Of a stretch of DNA of 64,000 nt, positions 46,081-56,735 are shown piece after piece. The DNA comes from Panopea generosa (lineage: Eukaryota; Mollusca; Bivalvia; Adapedonta; Hiatellidae), in assembly GCA_029582155.1 (NCBI GenBank), contig CM055895.1, positions 10,268,544 through 10,332,543 on the forward strand. Direction: 5' to 3'. Each line of letters begins with the position of its first letter. Position 1 is the first letter of the stretch. The notes under the pieces were generated by a model. That model did no database searches. It was not told the DNA's origin and saw only the letters and a list, made by a program, of their open reading frames with translations. The position numbers were made by a program, and so were the translations under genes.

Positions 46081-46463
46081 AATATAAGAATCTTACATAG
46101 TTTTGAGGCTCGGATAGAAAATTCCGACCCGAGGGATTACTGCTTAGGGGGAGCCGAGTTACCGCGAAAAAAAAAGTTTTCCCAAGGGACTGAATTTTCT
46201 ATCTTAACAGAAAAAGTCTTGCAAGATTATTTTTCTTGTATACCATATATATTAATTATTTGGATCTATTTTAATTTGAATTATTATTAAATTCAAGGTT
46301 CTATAGAAGAAATTTCTCAAATTCCTTATAGGCCTATAGGTTAGAAGTTATATGGTATTTTCTACACCAGTGAAATTTACAGAGCCTCGTCCTTGCCAAA
46401 ACAATTATCCCTCGGGACGGAGTGTTCTATCCGAACCTCAAACCCATGTAAGATTCTTATATT
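46081..46463. mobile_element. Fold-back DNA element with about 58-bp terminal inverted repeats
   Basis: AATATAAGAATCTTACATAG + TTTTGAGGCTCGGATAGAA (from 46081) is repeated in inverted form at 46405-46463, with about 85% identity by eye, including CCGAGGGAT against ATCCCTCGG. The core is non-coding. Both sides are flanked by ATTC (46077-46080 and 46464-46467), a possible short target-site duplication. It is a non-autonomous element of unknown superfamily. Confidence 0.85.
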
Positions 46464-46573
46464 ATTCACTCAGTTCACACAAATACAGGAAATCATGAGG
46501 GCGTGCAAAAGTGTTATATGTATAACTTAAACAGCAAAATTTCAAACACATTTCAAATTCATAACATTAGAAC

Positions 46574-46614
46574 ATAAGTATCTTATACGGCTTGGAAGTT
46601 CGGATAGAAAATTT
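46574..46614 (+). repeat. Solitary terminal-repeat relic related to 46081-46463
   Basis: ATAAGTATCTTATACGGCTT and GTTCGGATAGAAAATT match the left arm of the neighbouring fold-back element in the same orientation. No opposing arm was found. Confidence 0.6.
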
Positions 46615-47022
46615 TTGCATACCAGACAAGGATTTCTGCGTATTTTACCGGGTACGGACTATTTATCCTACACCCTCAACGCGCCCATCCTACCCTGTGG
46701 TGACGTTGGAACAATTCGTGACGTTACGTATTTAAAGACATGACGAAATATATTTGATTTAAAGTTTTAAAAGCCATAGAAAAGTTTAATTATAATTTTA
46801 AGTTAAAATAAATATATAATGTGTTTGGTATGCAAGAAAAATAATCTTACATAGCTTTTTTTAATGAGTAAAAGTAACAGAGAATCGAAAAAATGTATCT
46901 CACGGGAGAAGTTGTGCGATCACATTTATAGCCGGGTCTTTATCGTCATAAGTTAGATCATTGTACGAAAGTTGTTACCTCAAAAAGTACTACAACGTTA
47001 CCAAATCAATTTATTTTACTTC
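46615..47022. other. Non-coding sequence
   Basis: AT-rich. AATAATCTTACATAGCTTTT near 46842 again resembles the end of the fold-back element. Confidence 0.5.
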
Positions 47023-47229
47023 ACCAGGCTTCTCTTTCACAAACATTTCACTTAAATACTTAAAAAACTTAACTAAGTTTTGACTGGTTATTTATCTATT
47101 ATATAATCAATATCATTGACACAATATGCAGTTTTACTGGAACCAGTCTCAAATCATAATCACCTGGCTGTTTTTCTTAGATTTAAGTTTTTAAGTATTT
47201 AAGTATATGTTGGTGAATCAGGAGCCTGG
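47023..47229. mobile_element. Fold-back DNA element, about 207 bp
   Basis: CCAGGCTTCTCTTTCACAAA + CATTTCACTTAAATACTTAA (47023-47070) faces an inverted copy at 47184-47229 (TTAAGTATTTAAGTATATGT + TGGTGAATCAGGAGCCTGG). The arms are about 47 bp and imperfect. The core has no coding capacity. Confidence 0.82.
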
Positions 47230-47277
47230 TCGGAAAGTTATTCTCTCTACGTCATTGATCAAGTGACCATTTTCAAC

Positions 47278-47630
47278 ATTTGGTTTTGTATGTCAAATCA
47301 ACTTAAACGAGACAAAATCAATATTTAAATAAGAGTGGTAAATTTAAAACGAAATCCCCATTCTAAAAAAAGACAACACTTAAATACTGCTTGACGACCT
47401 TGGCGTCGTCATTCGGACTTTCTCTGAGATGAAACCATTTTTATGAGCCTAAGGTGTTAACTAGTAAAACGGATCAAATAAAATTAAAATGAAATCACGT
47501 GATCCATTTAATACGTCATAAAATATAGTGCAATTTTAAACGGGAAATCTACTTTAGTTTAACTTAGGCTCGTAACCCAAGTGAGGAAATCCCTTTTCAA
47601 TATATGGTTTTGGCCTATTTTGTAGTGTTC
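47278..47630 (+). repeat. Repeat family F, copy 2 (uninterrupted)
   Basis: Continuous counterpart of the split copy at 23105-23257 and 24655-24812. It defines the family without the LINE insertion. No terminal inverted repeat or frame was recognised. Confidence 0.75.
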
Positions 47631-47779
47631 CATAGTAAAACAAATAGCGTGAAACCCCCCTCTTTTTATTCGATCATATTTTCGTGAAAATTATAAAATT
47701 TGACATATGTAAAATCAAGGACTTATGTAAGTACTTTGTGAAATTCAACAATTTATACCAGGGCTTTTTCGCGCAGTCA

Positions 47780-48062
47780 GTCGTGAATATTGAAAATTTG
47801 TTGTTTTTAAACCCGCTTTTATATCAATCCCGGCATAATGATTAAATGTAAAGTTAACACAAACTGTATTCTATCGGCATAAAAGTTATAATCTAATCAC
47901 AGAAAATAAAATAAGTAATTGAGTAATTTTATAAAAATATTTTGAAATAATATTAATTATTTTACAAGGGAAAAAGAGCCATAATTGTCCGAAAAAAAAA
48001 CGTACCAACAGGGGGCGCTGTTAACGAGACACAGCGGTACCATATTTAGAACTACCTTAAAT
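47780..48062 (+). mobile_element. MITE-like repeat family G, copy 1
   Basis: Shares ATCCCGGCATAATGATTA, AAATGTAAAGTTAACA and TCTATCGGCATAAAA blocks with 57606-57850. GAACTACCTTAA (48049-48060) is the inverted counterpart of the TTAAGGTAGTTC that begins the other copy. The left end is not identified. A CTCF-core-like CCAACAGGGGGCGCT lies inside at 48005. Confidence 0.6.
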
Positions 48063-49159
48063 AGTTATCCTTTGGGCAATACGGGATTAGACATGATATA
48101 TTGGGGAAGAAATGTTTACAGCCAATTTTAACATTTTGTTAATCCCTGATAAATTCCCTTTCAGGAACGAGATATTTTCTATCAATAGATCGTAAGTTTT
48201 ATCATGTATTATTTGAAAATGTCAAAAGGTTTGATATATACGATGGTGCTTTAATTATGAATAACTTAAAAACAATAAAATATACATTTCACGTCTTTTA
48301 TTGGGTGTTTCTGTGAATAACAAGCATGCAAACGTTTTTTTCAAGGGATAATATTGGCAAGTAACACAAACACGCTGTTAATCCAGACTTTTCCTGTATG
48401 CAGCATACACAAAATAATGTATATGTATTGACGTATAACCTTTATTTACTTGAAAGTTATCAAAGTATCAGTAATTGAATATTGGTCAAAACTTTAATAC
48501 GTCCTGCAATAAAGTATTGCGCAATGTTTACATTGAACTCCGTAAACTTCCCGAACAAAGCCTCGAAAACGACAATGTTGTCCGATGCTAAATCGGAAAC
48601 CCAAAAGCGGTTCGTTGAAAATGGTGAATGCAAACAAAAACAAAATCGTGGCTTCAGAAACGCAATGTTTGTAATAAAGATGTTATGCAATTAGACACTT
48701 TAGACGCGTATATCTCTAAGTTATAAGTGTATCTTCATGCTGGGCGTGTGTATTTAAGACAGGGAATTGACGGTAATATGCCAATATAATCCCTTTAATT
48801 ACAATATAATATAGAACAAAATCATTAGTGATCTTAGTCAGTCATATTTCCGTGTTAAGAAAATCGCTGAGATGTTCCGCATTTCCTATTATATTGCATT
48901 TCTATTGTTGGAGAGATAAATTAATCTACATGCATTGCAGTAGTGTTTGATTGAAATGTTACGACAACTGAAAACAATTAAAGATAAGTAAAAGGGATTA
49001 TTATATAAATATGACATAGAGCTGTTAATTTATGAATCACTTTGAATATGTTTTTAGAGTACAATTTGATTTAATGATATCCATCGAATTATTATGTTGT
49101 ATGTTCCCCTGTTTTTGGAGGAATAAAATTGTCTAAATACAGTCAAATCATGAGTAAGC
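48063..49159. other. Non-coding sequence with a doubtful open stretch
   Basis: 48460-48694 is open on both strands (70 codons plus, 76 codons minus) and is less AT-rich than its flanks. Neither translation resembles a known domain, so it is not called as a gene. Confidence 0.45.
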
Positions 49160-49825
49160 GGCTACCTCCTTTAAGACGCCACTTGTCCAAGCAGCCATAT
49201 GTTCTACCTCAGGGCAAATTACTCTGTATTAACCCTTTACTTCATATAGACACCTTTGGACACCTCAAATATAGACGCCTTTGGGTACCTAATATAGATG
49301 GCTTTTGAATTACTGGATGAATTATGTTTATATTAACTGACAGAGTGGAAAACAGTGTTTTAAAGGCCTTCCGTGATTTGTGCGGGAAAACGCGTGTCTA
49401 TGGAGTAAAGGGTTAAGTAACAACCTGTCTCAAAAGGCCACCTTCGCTCCTACACTTGACTGGCTGATTAAGACAGGTTTGGTGTATATCAGATTACAAT
49501 CGGAATACCACCGCACGTTAAAACATTGAAGAATTCTATGGCAATATCATTTGATATATAAGCAAATTCCTTAAATATCACATCAATACATCTTAAAGGC
49601 GAACTAAAGTTAATGAGCAGGAACCAAATTATTTAGTTCCAGCAGAGACAGTACAGTCAAACCTGTCTTAACCAGCCAGTCAAGGGAAGAAGCAAAAGTG
49701 GCCTTTTAAGACAGACTCAGTGTTGCTTAATACAGATTAATTTTCCCAGCAAGCATATTGGAGGTAGAATATATGACTGTTTTAGACAAGTGGCTGCTTA
49801 ATAGAGGTGGTTACTTACACAAGGT
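49160..49825. mobile_element. Large fold-back element, split by a MITE
   Basis: The left arm (49160-49228 plus 49413-49495) is inverted relative to the right arm (49656-49820). Matching blocks include CCACTTGTC, CTGTATTAAG, AAAGGCCAC, CTTGACTGGCTG and TTAAGACAGGTTTG. The left arm is interrupted by 49233-49412. The loop of about 160 bases is non-coding. Confidence 0.85.
49233..49412. mobile_element. piggyBac-like MITE, 180 bp, with TTAA target duplications
   Basis: Terminal inverted repeats CCCTTTACTTCATATAGACAC (left) and GTGTCTATGGAGTAAAGGG (right) are bounded by TTAA at 49229-49232 and 49413-49416. TTAA duplication with a CCC..GGG terminus is the hallmark of the piggyBac superfamily. The right arm of the host element reads (in reverse) CTGTATTAAGCAAC, the uninterrupted target with a single TTAA. 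There is no transposase, so it is non-autonomous. Confidence 0.9.
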
Positions 49826-50765
49826 TGACTTAGTTTGTGACGTTGGCGAAATTGTGAGTTCTTCCGGCTATAACCATCAATCAGATTCTTCCACATTATC
49901 TTATGAATGTTGTATAAACGATGTATCCATACGGTAGTCAGTTTATTGTTTGTTATTATGTAAAGTGAGTATACATTTAATCTCTTCTAAGTGTATTTGA
50001 TATTATTATTTGCCAGCAAGAGTCGGCGAATATATTAATAATGCTGGATTCATTCAAATTGATTTATGTGTGATTCAGATTTGTGTGCATATTATCTTAA
50101 TAACGCTTATTAGAAGTAAAGCATTCCTCAGTAATTCCGTTGTTGTTTTGAATTGTTTTTTATATATCTGAATACATATTTGTTTCTAGTGGAATAATTG
50201 TATGCATTCATGTTTTTATATAGCGTCACCTTGATATGTCATAGATAATAATTTAAACAAAAAACGCTTGATACATTAACTGATTAACATAGGGACAAAA
50301 AATAACTATAACACCACGCCAGATGTACAAAAAAAGTTATCCCGTTGCTAAGTTGCTTGTAAATGGCCCACTTAATAAAAGAGCTCCCGTATGTTATAAA
50401 TGTGTATATATCGTCCCTTGGAGATCCGCACTATTTCATATTACGGAAAGCATCTGTTAATTAAATACCATTTATACCACTTCATACATCGTATTATGTC
50501 GGTTTTTATCTGTTTTATTTGCATTAACGCAATGACGTTACCAAGAGGTTCTCATTTCAAGGTTTACCATGAGAAGGGCATGTCATTTTAAACATGCAAA
50601 TAGTTTCCATACATCGAGTTTTACATAAGGAACAGTCAGTAATTGACATTATTCTGATATAAAGACTACTTGCCACACATAAACTTACTAGGTGATTCAC
50701 TGTACATCTCTAATCATGTTTCATTATGATTAAGTTTCCGCAATACTGCGAAACATGTGATTTAA
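49826..50765. other. AT-rich non-coding sequence
   Basis: Nothing recognised. Confidence 0.5.
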
Positions 50766-51110
50766 ACTTACATTTGCATTCGGACCACCTTGCCGATTAT
50801 CCTAATAGAGACTTATACCGAAGGATGACGGATTGGCCGACATTGTACGATTGCTAACATCTGGTGTTCCTTTTAAACTCTTTACTTTCCTAACATACGA
50901 ACGTCTTGATAAATTCTTCTTGGAAATCAATGCACCTCGCATCTCCCATGTCAGATCGTGTATACACTGCTGTAAAGCATGGTTTTCCCCATCATCGAAT
51001 ACCCACGGGTAATCCATTACGATATGTCCATTTATCACCCTCTGATGGATGGAGAGTATCGGAATTTTCACCTGGGAGTATCCAACGATGGGCATTGGTA
51101 TCCGACGATG
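50766..51110 (-). other. Exon-like stretch of uncertain nature
   Basis: The minus strand is open from an acceptor-like TACGCAG near 51118 through an ATG at 51095 to TAG at 50802. The 97-codon product is unrecognised. A strong donor-like AAATGTAAGTTT follows (GTAAGT at 50766-50771). It lies upstream of the Cav3-like exon on the same strand, so a 5'UTR exon of that gene is conceivable. Composition is balanced. The plus strand is also open for 85 codons from a non-ATG start, which weakens the coding case. Confidence 0.22.
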
Positions 51111-51717
51111 GGAATTCCCTGCGTATCCAACAATTCATAGCACAACACAACACAACACAGTGAATTTCTGGAAAAACTCTTACATTATTTTTATTGACAA
51201 AGTATCGCAGTTTGAAGAGTACGACTGTGCGGTCACAAAAAGGTAATCAAAAGCATAATAAATTGCCGATTTATGTCACAATTATAATCTAAAGACCCCA
51301 CAAATGCATGTTTTCCCACTGGAAACTCGTTTCGTCCAAGCCGGAAAGTTTAATTTCCAATTTGAATTGATAATTTCCAACCTGTAATTGCCAAATTGGT
51401 ATCGGAAATCTATTTTTAGAATTGACCAGTGGAACCGAGGTTTTCCAATTGGAGAGTTCCAATTGATATCGATGTTTTTTTAATTGGAAAGTGACTGTGT
51501 CACGTTAGATTCACACGCACTACGGTAAGTCCACGCTTTATGGGTGTAAAATTATGCTTATTTTTCTGGTGTTACTTAAAGTTTTGTATTGATATTCAAA
51601 TGATTCATTTCATAATACCTAAACTTTCAATTGGTAAAGGTTAAAAGAAATATTTCGTCCAATTAAATGTTAAAAATCACATTCAAAGTCGATCAATATT
51701 GACAAAATGTGCGGTTT
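51111..51717. other. Non-coding sequence
   Basis: 51330-51500 repeats CCAATTGGA/TTCCAATT-type short palindromes. (CAACA)n occurs at 51142-51160. Confidence 0.5.
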
Positions 51718-52085
51718 TATCCTCAATGAGTTTTGTTCAAAACCTTAATTCTCGAAAGATACTCAAGAAAGACACAAAACAAACTGGCAAAATTCATTTG
51801 ATATAATACATTTTCAATCAGTCGTGTTGTTAAAGTTACCAATATAAGTTTTATTAGAAAAGAAAGCATCCAAAATTTACTCTTTTCCGAGCAATGTATA
51901 TTTTTTGGCCTCAAATGGTTCTTTTCAAAATCTTAATTCACGAAAGATATCAAAAATACCAACATGAATTCCTCAAATACAATCATTTGGTATTCAATAT
52001 TTTCAATCGACGATACGTTTAAAGTTATCCTAATAAGCTTAAATTGATAAAGGTTCCTCCAAAATTTCATTTTTTTCCATTTCTG
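51718..52085. repeat. Tandem duplication, two diverged units of about 183 bp
   Basis: Unit 1 (51718-51902) and unit 2 (51903-52085) share CTTAATTC.CGAAAGATA, ATTTTCAATC, TTAAAGTTA and TCCAAAATTT blocks in the same order. A shorter, older partial unit may precede at about 51640. Confidence 0.75.
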
Positions 52086-52674
52086 AAAATCAACATTTCG
52101 CCGCCATTGTTTCTACGCGTGTAGAGAAAGATCTGAACCCTAAATAAACAATGTTAATTATTTTATTTTATTTTATGACCTTTGATAATTGCAAGTTTAA
52201 TATACCATTCAACAATAAACAAATGAAGATATATCTTTCATTGTGTTTTAAGGAAATATAAGAGATTAAATCCAGGCATTTGTTACACAATAGTTTGCCC
52301 TGCTTTCAAAAAATCTAGTCATTAATTTGAAAACATATAAATGCTTGTTTTTAATAGTTATATTAATTTTCTATAAAGAATGAACAATAGAGAAATTTTA
52401 AACACTTTTAAAATAAAAGTTAACATGCTGAAGGAATTTACGAGTGTTTTTGGTGAGTAATTTATGTTTAATTTGACACCTTCAAGGCATGATATTTACC
52501 TATATTGATGGTAGACCCACTTTTCAAAAATTCACAACCTTTTTAATTTTAAGTTTTAAAATTATGTGTGGTGTAAGAAAATCACATGTCGACTAAAATA
52601 TTGAGTATATTTAGATTAGAAAATCTAGTTCCCAGTAAGAAAAATCTTTAGTCGTGTAAGGATGTGTATCGAGT
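52086..52674. other. AT-rich non-coding sequence
   Basis: Nothing recognised. Confidence 0.5.
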
Positions 52675-53300
52675 GAGAAAAGGTACGAAACTTGTGCTTA
52701 TTATGCAGCTGGTGTTTGCTTTGCGTAATTTAAGTACCAAACACGTTTTTAGTTTAAACTTTTTTATTTTACTTCGATTGTGAAACAAGTTCTTACAACT
52801 TATGCAAATCATGCTCGAAGTCTTCCTGGATAGAACCAGTATTAAGCATATGCGGAAAAAGTGTCTTGCTCAAGGACACCACACATAGCCGTTGCGGATG
52901 TTCGAACCCACGACCCTCCGATCACGGGTTCGGTGCTCTACCACTGCACCACGCGCTCCACTGTCATGTGTTTTTAGGTACTTATCGCGTGTTCTCTATG
53001 CCGTTGGTACTTGTCTTGTGTAATTTAGGTACCAAAACGTGTGGTTCTCATGGCGTTAGTGCCTGTCTGTTGTATTATAAGGCATCAAACGTGTGATTCT
53101 CCTGCAGTGAGTGCTTGTCTTGTGTAATTTAAGTACCAAACAGGTGCTTATCATGCAGGTCGTGTATGTCTTTTGTAATGTAGGTACTAATCTTGTGGTT
53201 CTCATGTTGTTCCTGCCTTAATTGTGTAATTTAGGTACCAGTCGTGTGCATATCATGATGTTGATGCTTGTCTTGTGTAATTTATGTACCATACACGTGC
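52675..53300. repeat. 51-bp minisatellite interrupted by a SINE
   Basis: GTAATTTAGGTACC-type anchors at 52682, 52733, then after the SINE 52977, 53029, 53081, 53132, 53183, 53234 and 53285, mostly 51 bases apart. Each unit carries a CTTGTCTTGTGTAATTTAGG block and a GTGGTTCTCATG block. Confidence 0.92.
52753..52968 (-). mobile_element. tRNA-derived SINE, family C, copy 4, inside the 51-bp array
   Basis: Minus-strand head GCGTGGTGCAGTGGTAGAGC and B box GGTCGTGGGTTCGAAC, with a body matching 36769-36980 and 27041-27234. GTTTTTAG flanks it at 52745-52752 and 52970-52977, a likely 8-bp duplication, although the right copy could also be array sequence. Confidence 0.88.
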
Positions 53301-53944
53301 GTTTCATTTAAGCTGAAATTCCCTCAATAGATTTACTTATGGAATGATGGTAGTTCTACTTGGATTCATGCTGATGTCTTCTTACATCAGTAAAACTGGA
53401 TATGTCATATTTATTTTAAATATATTAAAACAGATGTTAAACCCAAATAATAAAAAAACTAGCATTTTTTTGTATTCCCGTATCTAGAGAATATTAATTT
53501 ATATAAAAAAATGTTCATTTATTTTATTTTTTTACATATATCTACATAATGAACATTGCACATTAAAATTTATCGGTATGCAGGCCGTTAAATTGAATGT
53601 TTAAATTTTATTTTAAAACCGCTGCCATTGACTCCCTAAATTACTTGCAATTACCGCTAATTAGAGGACGTGCGATAATAATTATGATGTAATGCTGCAT
53701 ACATCCTGCCATAAACCCTGGAGTGATAAATGTTATTTTACATTTTTGCACACATTACCGCGTGGATTGAAGATTGGTGTGGGACGATTAGTACAAGTGA
53801 GTTACTGCTTGTCCTGTAGTTTATATAATAATTGCTAAAGGTTTGTTCTGCTAATTATTGTAATTTTTACAGCGTTTTGTCTTTAAAATCTAATTTGAAT
53901 AATTGTTTGTATCATGTTGGTAACTATTTATCCAGTTAATTTAT
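53301..53944. other. Non-coding sequence, possible regulatory patch
   Basis: 53610-53800 contains GCTAATTAGAG, AATTATGATGTAATG and GCCATAAA, homeodomain-type motifs, in less AT-rich sequence. No gene seen. Function not shown. Confidence 0.35.
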
Positions 53945-54660
53945 TGTTAATGTATCTCTGGTTTGTCAATAAACTCTCTGGAGCCTAAAACATTTGCTGG
54001 GGAGTTACATGAACTGTTGAAAATGTATCCAGATTTAATACCTTTGGCAAAGATCACAGTACAAAACTTATTTATGAGAAATATCATTGTTTGAAATGGC
54101 CCCGCCCCCATCGTCCCATATTCACATGTGCATTGATAGTTCTGTTCATAACAGTAATTGTACCAAACCCGTTCAAAAGTAATGCTCCTCAATCCACCAA
54201 ACTAACCTTCTCTTGTGGTGCGGAAAAAAACACTGCGGAAGCCATTCTTCTTTTGGCTTTTTCCTGACGTAAACTCTGTGATTGTCACCTATTAAATTCT
54301 TATACTCATCAGAGAATATGACACGACCCATGTGTTCACTTACGTTTATGCCAGAGTCGCTTACCTATGGTCCATGTCAACCCTTTACGTCTGTTATTTA
54401 ACCCGGATACGTATTTTTGTTAACAACCTCGGCTATTAATTCTCTTTTCCTTACAATATTCTTCCGAACTGTTCTTTTGGACAAGGGGGTAATCATATTT
54501 TGATTGAATGATGTAGTTACTTCGGTCAGCGGCTGCACTCGATTACATTTAACAAGTCTCAAGAGTTTACGATCCTAGCGGATTCCTCTTGCGTCCAGTA
54601 CACGAAGGTGTAATGACTGAACGACACTCTGAAATCGTTGACTACTGCATACACTGTCCA
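53945..54660 (-). pseudogene. Tc1/mariner-like transposase, dead fragment
   Basis: The minus strand encodes recognisable parts of a DDE transposase in shifted frames: MGRVIFSDEYKN (near 54320; VIFSDE holds the first catalytic Asp), NHRVYVRKKPKEEW (near 54270), then GFGTITVMNRTINA (near 54160), corresponding to the Tc1 G-G-T-x-T-V...G-T-I-N block. A poorly kept stretch where FQ-x-DNAP would lie follows. Frame changes near 54185 and stops at several places rule out function. The N-terminal helix-turn-helix half is not recognisable and no terminal inverted repeats were found. Confidence 0.8.
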
Positions 54661-56269
54661 AGATAGTCCTAATACCAATCCAATTTTAGAATATTTCTGT
54701 CTTTATATAAATTGTTCTAGATTTACAATGAAGACATTCAACGCTTTTATTTTACTATTAACAACTATGATACGTCATTTATAACTTAATTATTTCTACG
54801 AATTCAGAAATAGATACTGATGACGCCTGACCGTATGCAAATTATCGATTTGAAGGTGAACATGAAAACTGCTGATGATCACGTTGTATTAAGTTTGTTT
54901 ATAGATATATAGCACACGACTATAATATCTCCAAGTTATAATATCTGGTTGAAATAGCACATAGCTTCAGGTAGAAAAATCCGTATAACTTTTAACATGA
55001 TTAGGAAGAAAGTAAATATCTTCTGATGATCATGACATTCTTTGTAGAATTGAAAGTAAATGTTCTATATTGAAAAGTCTGTCGACCGATTGTATCGGTT
55101 ATGAATGTAGCTTAAAAGCAACATATAATACATAGTAACTTTTGAAGTAGCACGGGCGTTACAATTTACCCTGTATACAATACACATGATTTTACTGATT
55201 GAAAATATATATAACTTTATCGCATAAACAACGATTAAAATCGTATGTTCCGAGTACTCGAGTATTAATCTGACAAAACATTGGCCTACATGACATAAAC
55301 AACTTGCAATTACGGTAAACAAAATATAGAAACCGTAAATGTCTTAATACTTAACGGATCTTGATGAAATAAAACCCAAACTGACCTTCTCTTCAGTAAC
55401 GTGAAAATGATAAAAATTATATATAAAGAATAAGTATATGTACACACTGCCGCTTGCTTAAAATATATATAACATTACTGCATCACTTTCAGTGATAGAC
55501 ATTCTTTAAATCATTAGAATGAGGATCCGCACTTATGACGATTAAGCTATCTTGTTACAAAAATGTGATGGATTGGGCTATCTTACTAACACAATATGAT
55601 GACTTAGCTATATCTATTACATTTTCTTAATTTTTTACGTGAAATTCAAGTAAGATTTAACTTTTCTTAACATTCCTTAAACACTAAGGCTGTTAAATAA
55701 GAAAGGTTTTCAGTTCACGTTAAATTAAATTATTTAGAAAATACTAATTAACAGATAACAATTAAGTTATTAAAAAAGGTCCATGTCGTGATAAAACAAT
55801 TGTGTTAACACTTCCGTTTTAGTTTAAACAATATTTTATTCACATAAGTACATATATTTAGTATACATTTAACAATAAAGCATACAGTCATATGTTTAAC
55901 GAATTATGTGGAAATGATACAGAAAAAAACATTAGAAGCTTGTGTAAATCTGCTTCCATAACAGTTATTTTACATTTTATATAGACTTTATCCAAATCTT
56001 CCGAAATGATTTCAATTTGGCCAAATGTGTAAAAATTGCTAAAAGAAATAACGTTTTATTGAGATATTTCAAATAAAGAAGAGAGTGTTGGTTAAAGAGA
56101 AAGAAAAAGACTCCACTGATTTGATTTTATTTTATCGGTTCATTCCGATATAGGGGGTAGGAATTTTGCAAGGTAATGTTTATCAATTCAATCCATTCAT
56201 TAATTATTGTTTCTTTCTATCTAAGATCAAATAAAGGCACGTCGTCATAATCAAGTAGGTAGAAAACAT
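54661..56269. other. AT-rich non-coding sequence
   Basis: No gene or repeat recognised. Confidence 0.5.
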
Positions 56270-56735
56270 GACAAGTCAATATCCTATTAATTGTGTGCGA
56301 TACTCAAAACGTTTGGTCTTTATAATATAATTTTGAACTGCCATTAAAATTGAGTTGTTGTCAGTTAGTGTAAGATTTTCATTACCATACAGAAGATCAT
56401 TCAAGGAGGGATCATGTGAGCTAAATTTATTTCAGTCATCATTCTTTGTCTATACTGGTGAAATAGTCTGCACCTGGAAAAATGATGAAATGTCTCTCAA
56501 TTCCACCACAAAGACAATTTGGATTTGCAACTATGTTTTTACTGAATAAATGTGGATTCAGATTACTGCAGTTAATACGGAGTCGTGTATGATATAAATT
56601 GGCAGTTCCGTTCCCTGTATAAAAGTGATTGGGTACCTTTTGTTTATAAGAGTTAATATTTGATTTGAATATATTTAAGGAAGGTGACTCTCTTATGTTG
56701 TAAGGACAATTATTCCATTCACGCACAGAAAAGGT
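56270..56735 (-). pseudogene. 3' end of a non-LTR retrotransposon (LINE) ORF, dead copy
   Basis: The minus strand reads SVREWNNCPYNIRESPSLNI + FKSNINSYKQ (near 56735-56650), which is the typical W-N-x-L-P...I-R...S...F-K post-catalytic segment. NPNCLCGGIERHFI at about 56525 is the terminal Cys/His motif. After one frameshift the sequence continues as FHHFSRCRLFHQYRQR, and after another as DLLYGNENLTLTDNNSILMA, the usual end of such ORFs. Two frameshifts and stops make it non-functional. The reverse-transcriptase core is absent. It is a different copy, and probably a different family, from 23258-24560. Confidence 0.85.

Noticed and set aside
45887-46290. Two overlapping plus-strand frames upstream of the channel exon
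   Set aside because: One runs into, and the other lies within, the fold-back element at 46081-46463; no recognisable domain.
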